Source of the DNA: Persicaria tinctoria
Lineage: Eukaryota; Streptophyta; Magnoliopsida; Caryophyllales; Polygonaceae
Reading direction: 5' to 3'
Assembly: GCA_037127255.1 (NCBI GenBank)
Contig: JBANSL010000003.1
Location: 45,753,314 to 45,817,313 of the forward strand
DNA length: 64,000 nucleotides
In this document: positions 1 to 9,324 of the stretch, piece by piece
Layout of the letters: every line of letters starts with the position of its first letter
How positions within the stretch are numbered: position 1 is the stretch's first letter
Translations under genes and position numbers: made by a program
Notes under the pieces: generated by a model
Seen by the model: only the letters and a program-made list of their open reading frames with translations
What the model was told of the DNA's origin: nothing
Databases searched by the model: none

Positions 1-585
1 TACATGGTGAATTTTGAGTAAATTTTAAATTTTTTGTGCATAAGGCTAAAACTAAAAATTCTATGAGACATCTCCCATTGCTTGTAAATTTTTCAAAGAA
101 ATAGTGTCATGGAAGCTTAATTGAACTCGACGATGCAAAATTGGATACATTAGAGATATAGCATGAAATTGCCTAGTAAAGGGAAGTCACAATGAAGTGC
201 ATTATTTTCTTAAAAACCATGAAAGGAGGTAAAATGTGAAGTTGCTTTTGACATGTTGCATGATAAGAGGATAGAGGACTTTATATTTCCATATAATGCT
301 CATATGTTTATATTCCTAAGCCTATACCTATGCTTATGCATCACAAAAGCCATATTATGCCTTATTTCAATTATTGCTTCACATGATCTAAATATTGCCA
401 TTCTTTATCTTATTTCATATCCGGAGATTATGTTGAGAATGATGTTACATTATGGAGATATTATATGGTGTTTGTGTTGTTGTTGTTATCATTATTGGAG
501 TTTGGTAGGAAATTGTTTGAAATATATGGAAAATTAAATGAGTGAAAGAAAATCCAGTCACCTCAGGAGATAAAGGTAGATCGAC

Positions 586-616
586 CCTGCATGCGTTGAG
601 ATAATAGTTCCGCAGG
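586..616 (+). other. Hairpin with conserved GATAATAGT loop (element A copy)
   Basis: The 9-mer GATAATAGT (600-608) is enclosed by CCTGC (586-590) and GCAGG (612-616), with inner pairs A599-T609 and G598-C610. The same loop sits in the same place in elements B (7442-7464) and C (20995-21019 and 27143-27167, minus strand), but on different stem sequences. This suggests a conserved RNA structure of unknown role. Confidence 0.5.
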
Positions 617-1114
617 ATGGGACACAATGTGAGGAGTCTGAAGCACTAAGTATCCAGGGCCATTCATGACACTCATGTTTGCGACTCGCGAGAAGGTAGT
701 GCTGAGGTTAGAGAGGTAAAAGCATTATTATTGAAAAAAGCACTATGAAAGGTGATGAATCAAAGAAAGAAGGGATGTGGTACGAAAGTTTGGAAATAAT
801 CCATTCCCCCGGATCATTAGCACCACATTGCAAAAAATTGCCCACCTTTAGCCTTTTACCAATATACATCTTATTGAGCTTAAATTAATGTCCTCTTGAT
901 TATTAATGCTTTGTCACATAAATTGTTTTTGCATAACCCTCCTTTTGTGAGTAGATGTTGCTTTTTATTTGCACATGCATGGATTTTTTGCACAAGTACC
1001 TTTTCGATGATGGTAATTGATTGTAGGGTTATATAAGAATGAATCTATGATGTTGAGAGTTTTGATTCTTCCCCTGAATGACCATCCAAGTTATTGCTTG
1101 GGGATAAGCAAGCT

Positions 1115-1130
1115 TAAGTATGGGGTGATT
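1115..1130 (+). promoter_or_regulatory. Polypurine tract of element A
   Basis: TAAGTATGGGGTGA followed by TT lies immediately upstream of the LTR start TGATGT at 1131. This is the expected position of the plus-strand DNA primer of a Ty3/gypsy element. The tract contains three thymines, so it is not a pure purine run. The same 12-mer core precedes the LTR of element C. Confidence 0.75.
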
Positions 1131-1340
1131 TGATGTCCACTAAAATAGCCATGTTGAGATGCACATTTTAGCTCCTTATTCTATACGCTTTGCATATTTC
1201 GGGCTGGGAATATGTCGAATTTATGTAATATATGCTTATTTGCAAGAAATGGAGATCTACATAAGTTTTGGTTTAATATTACAGAATTTGGAGCCATTTC
1301 GGGAGAAAGCCAAGAAGCAAAGACAGAAGATGAGTTTTAC

Positions 1341-1575
1341 TCGATATCGAGTACCTTTCCTCGATATCGACCAAAAGGTCCGAGCAGTGCCTGGTCGAGT
1401 AGAAGTTGATCGAGGAACTGAAGACGAAGCCAACCCGACTCCAGGACCCTACTCGATATAAAACAAGCCTTGAAGCCGCATCCGGAGTCGAGGATGCAGC
1501 ACCTGATCGAGAAGTCGCAGACCTAGACATACCGAGCAACATTTCCTCGATATCGAGTACTTTACTCGATATCGA
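1341..1575 (+). repeat. TCGATATCGA motif pairs in LTR A, upstream half
   Basis: Exact TCGATATCGA cores lie at 1341-1350, 1361-1370, 1547-1556 and 1566-1575, forming two pairs spaced 20 and 19 bp. The first of each pair is followed by GTA and the second by CCA or CAA. The first is embedded in the 16-bp perfect palindrome TACTCGATATCGAGTA. Degenerate copies lie between and after them. Confidence 0.8.
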
Positions 1576-1914
1576 CAAGACTAGCAGCACTTGTCCGGGC
1601 CAGGTCGGGGAAGAGTTACTCGAGCAAGCCAGTGAAGAACAGTCGACAAACCACGTTCCTCAATATCGAGTAGAACCTTCCTGGGCCGCGTTACGCGGTT
1701 GGGCTGTCCGAGTCGAGTTGAGCTTACTTGGGAGCGAAGGAGTCCGAGATCTATCAAGTCTATCAAGATCTATCCATGGAGAGAGGATTTATCCACACAT
1801 GAAGATATTTAGCTTTTTTATATTTCATTTTATGATAAATATTCCCTTTATTAAAGTTTTATCTTTAGATATTAGATAGATATTTCTTTCCTTGATTAGC
1901 AAGGATTGGAAACC

Positions 1915-1923
1915 TATATATAA
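1915..1923 (+). promoter_or_regulatory. TATA box of LTR A
   Basis: TATATATAA lies upstream of GGGGCTGATTTC, a block conserved downstream of the TATA-like sites in the LTRs of B (8213-8218) and C (minus strand, 19374-19384). It probably directs the retrotransposon transcript, so the U3/R boundary would lie some 30 bp downstream. Confidence 0.65.
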
Positions 1924-2514
1924 GGCCTTAGGGGCTGATTTCTAAGCATTCAATTTCAGTTACAATTAGTTACATAGAGGTAGAGAGAGAGAGAGCGCCT
2001 GACCAAGAGGAGTTTTTGAAGCGAGAGCGGAATTGGCTTCCTTTGGTTGTAAGCTCTGTTTGGTTTATTAATGCAAGTTAGTTCTTTTTCATCAGCAATA
2101 TCTGCGATTGCGATGAGGCACGAGTAGTCCACCTACTTCTAGGGTTGGGGTGAGCCCGACGATAGCCACGCATGTTTGAGGTAAAGATCCGACTCTTATC
2201 ATGTTTTGAGCATTTACTACTTGGTGTGCGTTTATTACCCATTCAATGGAGATCAATGCTAACAACTTGGATTGTAAACATAAAATCGGTAGATACAATT
2301 GGGGTTTCTTGAAAGAGTTGTCGAATTGTTGGAAAAAGGCGAAAGCTTGATCATTCGATGCAAATTTGCATGATTATCTGTCTTATTCTTACCTTATACA
2401 TGTTTGGTTATCGTTGTCGCAAACCCTAATCTTGGAAGTTTCCTTACATTCATAGTTTACTTCGAGTTTCACCAAGATTTGTTCTTTATTATTTCGTTTT
2501 AAGTTTCTGTGTCC

Positions 2515-2648
2515 TCGATATCGACTAATTCTGGTCGATATTGAGCACTTATATTCGATCGACGAAGATCGTTGTAGCTTCTGGTGTGCAGTTACCCGAC
2601 GTCGACGAAGAATTTACTCGATATCGAGTAAAGGCTCCTCGATATCAA
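2515..2648 (+). repeat. TCGATATCGA motif pairs in LTR A, downstream half
   Basis: Cores lie at 2515-2524 (TCGATATCGA), 2535-2544 (TCGATATTGA), 2618-2627 (TCGATATCGA) and 2639-2648 (TCGATATCAA). Spacings within pairs are 20 and 21 bp. The orientation context (GTA after the first, CCA after the second) matches the upstream half in the 2618/2639 pair. Confidence 0.75.
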
Positions 2649-2919
2649 CCAAAACCCGAGAGCTGCTGCTGCTTCATTTCGACTTGCCCGATCTTCTGTC
2701 GACTAACCCTAGTCGAGATCGAGCAACTGTGGTCGAATTCTGCCGTGAGATTCATCTGCTGCCTAGGATCCGCTGACACGCTTCCTCGTGGATCGATCCT
2801 GACTTCCCGCTGCTACATCAGGAGGAGGTCTTGTAATCATTTTTAAGGGACGAAATCTGGTTTGCTTTGCTTTATTCGTATTTTAATTTTCATTCTCGAT
2901 TTCCTCCTCTGTCAACAGG

Positions 2920-3721
2920 GGCATTGACTATGTCTCCAAATGGGTTGAGGTTGTTGCAACTAGGACTAACGACGCGAAGGTAGTTTCAAAGTTTGTTAAA
3001 ACTAACATATTTCCTCGCGTTGGTGTTCATATAGTTCTTATTTCAGACGGTGGCTCACATTTCATCAAGAGAGGGTTTGAGGCTCTTTTGGCTAAGTATG
3101 GGGTGACGCACAGGGTGGAAACACCCTATCATCCCCAAACTAGTGGTCAAGGGGAGGTCTCTAATCGCCTAATCAAAGCCATATTGGAGAAGACAGTCTC
3201 CCGCTCAAGGAAGGATTGGTCATCTAAGCTTGATGATGCGCTATGGGCTTATCGGACAACCTATAAAACACCGCCGCGAACAACTCCTTACAACCTGGTT
3301 TATGGAAAGTCATTCCATTTGCCTGTCGAACTGGAGCATAAGGCAATGTGGGTCCTCAAGGAGCTCAACATGGATCTCGACGAGGCATGTCAGAAGCGCT
3401 TTATTGACTTGCAGAAGTTAGAGGAGCTAAGACTGAAGGCATATGAGAATGCCGAAATCTACAAGGATCGCGCGCACCAAGAGATGGCACGGCAAGAAAT
3501 TGGTGCCAAAGACATATGAGGTAGGTGACAAAGTGCTTTTATATAATTCAAGACTCCGTTTGTTCCCAAAGAAGCTCAGTACAAGATGGAGTGGACCTTT
3601 CGTGGTTCACCACATATACCCTCATGGAGCAGTAGAGTTACTTGGCACTGATGGAACCACCTTTAAGGTAAATGGGCACAGGTTCAAGAAATACTATGAC
3701 ATAGAAGACCTGGAGGAATAG
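2920..3721 (+). pseudogene. Integrase, catalytic core and C-terminal part, frameshifted (element B pol)
   Basis: Integrase inserts retrotransposon cDNA into chromosomes. The open frame resumes at 2920 with GIDYVSKW; its Asp (2926-2928) is the first catalytic acidic residue. The second is in SDGGSHF and the Glu is in GQGEVSN, with exactly 35 residues between the last two, as in the DD35E signature. PYHPQTSGQ is typical of Ty3/gypsy integrases. After a stop at 3517-3519 the protein continues in another frame from about 3490, with the C-terminal GPY/F-type module (RWSGPFVV, YPHGAVEL) ending at 3721. It is therefore inactivated both by the insertion of element A and by a frameshift near 3490-3510. 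No reverse transcriptase sequence is present. Confidence 0.9.
3093..3106 (+). promoter_or_regulatory. PPT-like sequence inside integrase
   Basis: TAAGTATGGGGTGA here is identical over 14 nt to the polypurine tract of element A (1115-1128). It encodes the AKYGV part of integrase, so identity could come from coding constraint. Lentiviruses keep a second, central polypurine tract in integrase, so a similar role is possible but only inferred. Confidence 0.35.
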
Positions 3722-3916
3722 ATTCGTGCCACCCTGGCGTTAGTTACAACTTAAACAGGGAAGTAGGTCGAGCTAACGACTTAAACCTTAGCGCTTACGG
3801 GAGGCAACCCGCTTTTCTTACTCTTTCTTCTTTAATTTAATTTAATTTTTTTTCTTGAAATTCGTGCATAATCTCTTCTCGTTGGTGGATGCGGGCAATC
3901 ACACGGGAATTCACTT
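3722..3916 (+). other. Conserved Athila-type block downstream of integrase
   Basis: The sequence TCGAGCTAACGACTTAAACC and, shortly after, GGGAGGCAACCCG resembles a block I recall at the same place, just past integrase, in Athila elements of other plants. CGGG/CCCG can pair around AGGCAA. Its function is unknown to me. A T-rich run follows at about 3818-3860. Confidence 0.45.
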
Positions 3917-3921
3917 TCTAC

Positions 3922-4108
3922 TCGACATCGACCAAATATGGTCGAAGTCGACTACTTTCAAGGGTGGTTTGTTCCAAGTCGAGTTCTTCTGGTTGAGAGC
4001 ATGTGGAGGAGTTCTTTTTACTCGATGTCGGGCAACTTCCTCGACATCGACCAAGCTAATCAAGTAAGTGGGGAGTTCCTCAAAGTCGAGTAACTTGCTC
4101 GATGTCGA
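3922..4108 (+). repeat. TCGA-NN-TCGA motif pairs in element B leader
   Basis: Cores lie at 3922-3931 (TCGACATCGA), 3942-3951 (TCGAAGTCGA), 4022-4031 (TCGATGTCGG), 4041-4050 (TCGACATCGA), 4080-4089 and 4099-4108 (TCGATGTCGA). Spacing within pairs is 20, 19 and 19 bp. The variable central dinucleotide is mainly CA or TG here, against TA in element A. An (AAT)n tract follows at about 4137-4160. Confidence 0.75.
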
Positions 4109-4211
4109 GAAAAGCATCAGGTATGTTTTATTTTTAAAATAATAATAATAATAATAATAAAAAAAAATTGCATTTACTTACAATTTTTTTTGGTTTTTAT
4201 TTTTTCTTTAA

Positions 4212-4218
4212 TATAAAT
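4212..4218 (+). promoter_or_regulatory. Putative internal promoter TATA box (element B)
   Basis: TATAAAT stands at the sharp boundary between AT-rich sequence (4120-4211) and a C-rich leader containing GAACCCTAGCCGCC, which resembles 5' leaders of plant housekeeping genes. The position suggests an internal promoter serving ORF-1 separately from the LTR. No start site is proven. Confidence 0.45.
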
Positions 4219-4229
4219 CCCCCACCATG

Positions 4230-4699
4230 AACCCCTCTATCCCTCCTCCCTCTTTCCTCGACCTCGAAGAACCCTAGCCGCCCCTACGCCGTCTTCTTTC
4301 TCTCGCTCCTCCTCCTCTTGCTCTCGCTGAACCCTGCCGGCCACAAAGACGAGTTCCCAGCCCTAGCCGTGACCATCAAGCTTCACCATCGCCCTGCCGA
4401 ACCCGAGGCCACACACCCGTGCTCTTGCTGTTCTTCGCTCTCGCTCACACCTCTGTTGACCAGAACCACTGCCAACGGCCTCCCTTCCCCAAATCCGGCT
4501 TCCCTTGTCCGTTTCCGGCTTCCTCCAGCCCGGATCCACCCAATCCGAGCACCAAAAGCCCTTTGCCGATCCCAGTCCCTTCTCCCCGCGCCTCCATCAG
4601 TTCAAAACCACGGCCCTGTTGGTTTCTTGAAACAAAACCGAGAACCACTGCCTCTATTCTCTTTATTTACGAATTTCTTCCCACTGTTCCAACTTTAAG
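4230..4699 (+). other. C-rich leader (candidate untranslated first exon) of ORF-1
   Basis: This 470-bp C-rich, pyrimidine-rich stretch contains no ATG at all. The only ATG nearby, at 4227-4229, opens a 16-codon frame ending at the TAG in ACCCTAG. It ends in AAG followed by GTATGA, a good plant 5' splice site at 4699/4700. Open frames through it exist but begin only at non-ATG codons, and I do not call them genes. The simplest reading is a 5' untranslated exon. Confidence 0.45.
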
Positions 4700-5183
4700 G
4701 TATGATTTCTCCCTCTTTTCTCTCTAAATTTCAGATTCTTTATTTATGGATGAGAACCTAGGTAGAGATTGGATCTTGAGTTTTGTTTTGAATGTTTGGA
4801 GTTTGAAATTTGCGTGGGAAATTGAAATTGATTATTGAGGGTGGTTCTAGTGGTTATATTTGGGGAAATTATTGATTTTAATGTGCTGATTTTTTATTTA
4901 TCTAAATGATTCTTGTACTTAGTTCTTTTATATTGTTAAAGAAATTCACGAAATTTGAGATCTATTACATTATATATGTTTATTTAGAAATTTCTTAAAT
5001 TTGTGGCTTTATTTAAATTCATATATATGTTGCACTTATTGTTTCATTATATGAGTTGATGCATGTTTGATGATATGAACTTCCTTATGCTTATTTGATA
5101 TTTCTTCTAGGATAGTTTATGAACTAAGTATGAGGTTATTATAATCATTAGATATTATCTTATAAGGGTTCTTTGTTTTGCAG
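4700..5183 (+). other. Candidate intron before ORF-1 (484 bp)
   Basis: The stretch starts GTATGA and ends TTTGTTTTGCAG. It is T-rich and much more AT-rich than both flanks, as plant introns are. The ORF-1 ATG (5187-5189) comes three bases after the acceptor. Spliced leaders before the env-position gene fit known retrovirus-like expression strategies, but splicing here is inferred only. Confidence 0.5.
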
Positions 5184-5186
5184 TTT

Positions 5187-6576
5187 ATGGTTAGGATAAA
5201 ATACCTTGAGATGGATTACTTGAGGATAGATGATGATGAGATACGACAACGAGCAGAGGACTTAGCCCAGCGGGCCGAGAATGCCCACTGGTACCACCAA
5301 CCGAGCATGGAGGAGCTCGGTATGCAATCTCTGGATGGTTCAGGCATTCGGCTGGATAGATGTCGAGCGGTTGATTGAGCTGCTCGACCACCACTACCCT
5401 ACGCTGACGGAAGAGTTCTTAGCGACTCTTTGGATCCCAGATTCCCCAGCCTCTCATCGCCGAGTAAGTTTTCAGCTGGTTAATATCCAGTTCAGCCTTA
5501 CTTTGGAGGAGTTGAGCGAAGCATTCAACTTCCGTCACACCACCAACGCCTTTCACATACATGACACAAATGTGATGTGGCATTACCTATCCGGCGAGTT
5601 GGCGCCAACCATTGCAACCACATACACCAACAACATAGCTAGTCCTCTATTCTCCACTATCATGCGGATCCTGGGGAGCATGATATGGGCCCGCCCGGAG
5701 CTGCGGCGACCCAACCAACATGAGCTGGAGTCTCTGCGACGTATGCTCTTCGAGTCCGATCCCCTGCCACTTGCTTTTGCCTGGCAACAGCACTGCATCA
5801 CGCTCTGGAACACCTCAATGACGAGTTGTATGGTGGTTGTCCTGGCCATCCACCTCCATCTCCCCATCCACAGGTATACTGCTTACGATGTGATGCGCAT
5901 CGATCTGACTTCCCTACAGAAGGGACATATTATATCTCGCTACGATAGGAGATGGGTCCACTATTCTTCATGGGTTGAGATCCGTCAGGATCTGATGGAC
6001 CTGCACCATGTCCGCGACTGGTACACCATCTGGACGAGGATCGACTACCACCCTGACATCAACCCAGCCGCAGACTCTACCCTGCAAGACCACCCTCTAC
6101 TCTATGACCACCCTGACTTTGTTCCTATGGCGGTGGACCCCTTTCCAGCTCCTGAAGATGGTGATGATGATAGTGACAACAACAACGAGGAGGCCAACGA
6201 CCCACAAGGCTCTCACCACTCCTACCATTCGCATCAGCAGATCCCCTCCCACCATACCCAGCAGGCTCACCATGCTAGGGGGCATCCGGATGACTTGGCT
6301 GCTGAGCTGCGCCAGCTGCGGCTGAACCAGGAGACCATGTTTGAGTAGATGACCTCCTTGACTCCTAGAGTGGAGACCATCGACCATCGCCAGGAGCAGT
6401 TCTACTCGTCTTCCATGGATCACTATTCTATGGTCAGGGATCGCTTCAACGGGATGGATGAGCGCCTCTAGGGACGCCCATCTCAGTTCCAACAGCAGGG
6501 GAGTACTCATGCCCCTGGGGGGTCCTCACAGCAGCAGCCTGGTAGCTCTTCTCAGGGAGGAGCTCCTGATTACTAG
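5187..6576 (+). pseudogene. ATHILA ORF-1-like (env-position) protein, broken
   Basis: The region has the features of the plant ATHILA ORF-1 family, the extra gene between pol and the 3' LTR of Athila elements; its function is unsettled and it is sometimes compared with env. The first frame starts at 5187 (MVRIKYLEMDY) and has an acidic, charged N-terminus. The main frame from 5281 contains DVERLIELLDHHYPTLTEEF, then a mostly alpha-helical-looking domain, then a low-complexity tail with an acidic run (EDGDDDSDNNNEE) and a His/Gln-rich stretch. A frameshift lies between about 5300 and 5370. The main frame meets TAG at 6346-6348 and 6469-6471 but continues in frame in Gln/Ser/Gly-rich sequence to a TAG at 6574-6576. 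I see no clear signal peptide or membrane segment, so an envelope role is not supported by this copy. Confidence 0.65.
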
Positions 6577-7928
6577 GTTTGATTCCCCTTCCCCTACTAC
6601 GGCCCGGGTGGTTGGTCTCCATTTCCGCCCCACCAGTGAGCAGGCTCAGTAAGTTTTTTTCCCTCCCTTTGGCTTTATTTCATTGAGTGAGGACACTGTC
6701 CATTTTAAGTATGGGGTGGGATTAAAGACTATGTTTATGAAATTTTGTTTCTTTCATTTACTTCCGGATTGTATTTTAAACTTCATTGCATGGTGTGTAT
6801 TTGGCTGTTTAGGACATTGCACAACACTATATTGAGTTTAGTGGCTTTTTTTTTAATATCGTATTTGCATATATAAATTCTATATTATTCGAAAGATGCA
6901 TTTTTAAAGAGAGTTGTAAGGATATCGCCCAGAGCTTGCAAATTGTTCAAAGAAAAGAGTCATGGAAGCCAAGACAAGACTCGACGATGCAAGGATGGAT
7001 TCGTTAGAGATATTGCACAAGATTTCCTAGAAAATGGAAGTCTCAATGACCTGCGATTTTTTATGGTAAAACCACGAAAGTGAGGTAAATTGATGTTGCT
7101 TTTGACATTATGCGCAATAAGAGGATGGATGATTTTAAATTTCCATATATGCTCATTTTCATACTTCTAAGCCATACCTTTACCCAATTGCATCACAAAA
7201 GCCATATTATGAGCCTTATTTGCCTTTATATCATTATTGCTCCACATAGGCCTTATATTGCTCATTTTTACCTTATACCCTATCCGGGGATTATGTTGAA
7301 AATGGAAATCATTTTATGGAGACATTATATGGTTTGTTGTGTCATTATTGGAGTTTGGCAAGAAAAATTGAAGTTTATGGAAAATTTAATGAGTGAGAAA
7401 AAATTCGATCACCTCATAAGATAAAGGTAGATCGACCCTGCTTACTGAGATAATAGTTCAGTGAGATGGGGCACAGATGTGAGGAGTCCAAAGCACTAAG
7501 TATCCGGGGCCATTCATGACACCCATGTTTGCGACTGGCGAGAAGGCAGTGCTAAGGTTAGAGAGGTAAAAGCATTATTATTGATAAAAGCATTATGGAA
7601 GGTGAGGAATCTTATGAAGAGGGAATGTGGTAAAGAAAGTTTGGAAATAATCCATTTCCCCGGATTTAACACCACATGGCAAAAAATAGCCTACTTTTAG
7701 CCTTTTACCTATCTACTCCTTTTTGAGCTTAAATAAAATCCTCTTGATTATTGTTGCATTGTCATATAAAATTATTTTGTATAAACCTCCTTTTGTGTGC
7801 AGAAGTTGCTTTTCATTCACAGGCACAGATTTGTAGGCATCAAGTACTTTTTCAAGGATGGAAATTGAGTGTTGGGTAATATAGCAATGAATCCATTATA
7901 ATGAGAGTCTTTGAAGGTTTCCCCTGAA
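6577..7928 (+). mobile_element. 3' noncoding region of element B
   Basis: No gene seen. From about 6900 it matches 60-1090 of element A, and it contains the conserved block (7391-7580) with the GATAATAGT hairpin. TAAGTATGGGGT at 6706-6717 follows GAGTGAGGACACTGT, a pairing also present at 21668-21710 (minus strand) in element C. The match to A stops at CCCCTGAATG (7921-7930), where a palindrome replaces the expected polypurine tract and LTR start. Confidence 0.7.
7442..7464 (+). other. Hairpin with conserved GATAATAGT loop (element B copy)
   Basis: TTACTGA (7442-7448) pairs with TCAGTGA (7458-7464), seven pairs with one wobble, around the invariant loop GATAATAGT (7449-7457). The stem differs from those in A and C while pairing is kept. 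Confidence 0.55.
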
Positions 7929-8008
7929 TGGCCCAATGGACTCACGGCCCAATAAAGATTTGGTCGACCTCGACCAAATCTTTATTGGGCCGTGAGTCCA
8001 TTGGGCCA
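7929..8008. repeat. Perfect inverted repeat, 39-bp arms, 2-bp spacer
   Basis: Arm 7929-7967 is the exact reverse complement of 7970-8008; the spacer is CC. The right arm reads on into LTR sequence that aligns with 1683-1730 of LTR A. The left arm is an inverted copy of it and joins 3' noncoding sequence of element B at 7928. The PPT and the first ~550 bp of this LTR are lost. This looks like a fold-back inverted duplication at a deletion or abortive-cDNA end. Confidence 0.95.
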
Positions 8009-8523
8009 ATCCGAGGACGAGTTGATTGCTTGGGCACGAAGGAAGTCCGAATCTATCTAATTTCTATCAAGATCTATCCATGGAGAGAAGATTATTCACC
8101 AAATTGAAGATATTTAGATATTTCCCTTTTAGATTAATGTTTTATCTTAATTTAGGTTTATCTTTAGAAAGTAGCTATAGTTTGCTTTCCTTGATTAGTA
8201 AGGATTAAGCCCTATAAACAAAGCACATGGGGCTGATTTCTATTCATTAAATTCTAAAGAAGTAGTTCAATACATAGTTTAGGAGTTTAAAGGTTTTAGG
8301 GTTTTGACATTCTACGAAAGTGTGAGTGCCGGGATTGTAAATATTTTGAATATAGTTTATGCAAGTTTCTTTTACAACAATGATGTCGATTGCTATGATG
8401 AGGCGCGAGTAGTCCACCTACTTCTAGGGTATGGGTGAGCCCAACGAGAGGGATGTGGGTGGATTAGCAATTGCAAAATAAGGTACTTTATCCTTATTTA
8501 TTATATTCCTTGTGCTTAACCTT
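7970..8523 (+). repeat. 3' LTR of element B, left part (5'-truncated)
   Basis: Aligns with LTR A from about 1683: ATCAAGATCTATCCATGGAG, the TATA region (TATAAA at 8213-8218), the GGGGCTGATTTC block and the GAGTAGTCCACCTACTTCTA block. It is interrupted at 8523 by the CACTA insertion and resumes at 14054. Confidence 0.8.
8213..8218 (+). promoter_or_regulatory. TATA-like site of LTR B
   Basis: TATAAA occupies the position of the LTR A TATA box, upstream of the conserved GGGGCTGATTTC. The LTR upstream of it is truncated by the palindrome, so promoter activity is doubtful. Confidence 0.5.
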
Positions 8524-8551
8524 CACTACGAGAATACTGCAATTAGACATC
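8524..8551 (+). repeat. CACTA left terminal inverted repeat
   Basis: Begins CACTACGAGAATAC and ends CAATTAGACATC. It matches the reverse complement of 14023-14050 except at positions 7, 12 and 16. Confidence 0.9.
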
Positions 8552-8739
8552 ATATGATTTAAGTCTGTCATCAAATCAACAGATGTAAAATTAATTTATG
8601 ACATCAATAATTTTTTTTGTGATGTTTAAAACAGTTTACACAATGGAAAAATTTATAGACAGATGTAAAATTGTTAATTCAAAAAAGGCAAAAAAGCGGG
8701 AAAGGGCGGGATTAAAACACTTAGAAATTTTTATAGCCC

Positions 8740-9160
8740 GGGTTAAAATTCGAGTCTTCTCTCTCTCCTCACTCCCTCTAACCACGTTCTACTCTCTTCT
8801 CTCTAGACCCGAGCCCCCAAATCCCCAACTCCTCCTTCGATCATCTCTCTCCAGATCCTCCACGTTCGATCCTCTCTCTCCAGATCCGAGCTTTCTCTCC
8901 GACGAACGTCGATCCTTCCAGGTTCAGTGCTTCTCTTCGCCATCGTCTTCTCACGTACTACTCTAGATCCGAGATCTCCTACTACTCGCCGGCCACCCGC
9001 ACAATCTTCTCACCTCCTCCTCGCCGTCGTCTCCCTCCCTCCAGATCCGAGATCTCCTCCTCCTCGCCGGCCACTGACATCATCTCTTCACCTCGTTCTT
9101 GCCGATGTCTCCCTCCCTCCAGATCTGAAATCTTGCCCCCAGTCGAAACCCTAGCCAGGT
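8740..9160 (+). repeat. CT-rich leader-like segment with 78-bp tandem repeats (inside CACTA)
   Basis: Pyrimidine-rich sequence with repeated CCAGATCCGAGATCTCC. The AGATC(C/T)GA(G/A)ATCT unit recurs at 8965, 9043 and 9121, a 78-bp period over about 2.3 copies. It ends in AAACCCTAGCCAG (about 9148-9159), followed by GT, resembling the 5' untranslated exon of a plant gene. It is probably part of a captured host sequence. Open frames over it look like composition effects. Confidence 0.6.
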
Positions 9161-9324
9161 CCGATGGTTGTTTTCGTCTTATCTAGCTGTGCAATTTCTT
9201 CTTTGTTTATTTTGCCCAAATTTTATGGATTTCGTTCTGTGTTTATATATGTGCTAAAGTGTTTGACATTTTTTCCCTGTACAATCTCTGAATTTATGTT
9301 CTCGTTGCATTGATGTACTTGCAG

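Larger units (their letters stand above)
1..1130 (+). mobile_element. Element A: 3' noncoding region of an Athila-like LTR retrotransposon
   Basis: No convincing gene. The stretch aligns by eye with 6900-7930 (element B) and, on the opposite strand, with 20461-21700 (element C), including a conserved block at about 550-740. It ends in a polypurine-like tract directly before an LTR that starts TGATGT, which places it between the last gene and the 3' LTR of a plus-strand element whose body lies left of the window. Short open frames here, such as 253-537, have no recognisable motif and are not conserved in the related copies. Confidence 0.8.
1131..2917 (+). repeat. 3' LTR of element A (1,787 bp)
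   Basis: The LTR begins TGATGT right after the polypurine tract and ends CTGTCAACA, giving the expected TG...CA termini. Integrase coding sequence of another element resumes at the next base. A TATA box lies at 1915-1923. The block after it (GGGGCTGATTTC at about 1930) and the last ~200 bp are also recognisable in the LTRs of elements B and C. The LTR is rich in TCGATATCGA motifs. The partner 5' LTR is outside the window. Confidence 0.85.

Noticed and set aside
253..537. A 94-codon hydrophobic open frame in the tail of element A
   Set aside because: The homologous stretches in B and C do not preserve the frame, and the hydrophobicity follows from T-rich DNA.
4318..4727. A Pro/Ser-rich protein of about 100-126 codons upstream of ORF-1
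   Set aside because: The frames begin only at non-ATG codons, overlap each other in C-rich sequence and run into a splice-like donor. An untranslated leader is simpler.
8965..9130. 78-bp repeats in the CACTA element as a source of the 78-bp satellite
   Set aside because: Only the period agrees. The sequences show no similarity, so I take the shared length as coincidence.
8598..9154. Open frames of 122 and 75 codons in the CT-rich segment of the CACTA element
   Set aside because: The Ser/Pro/Leu-rich translation is that expected from CT-rich repeats, and no motif is recognisable.
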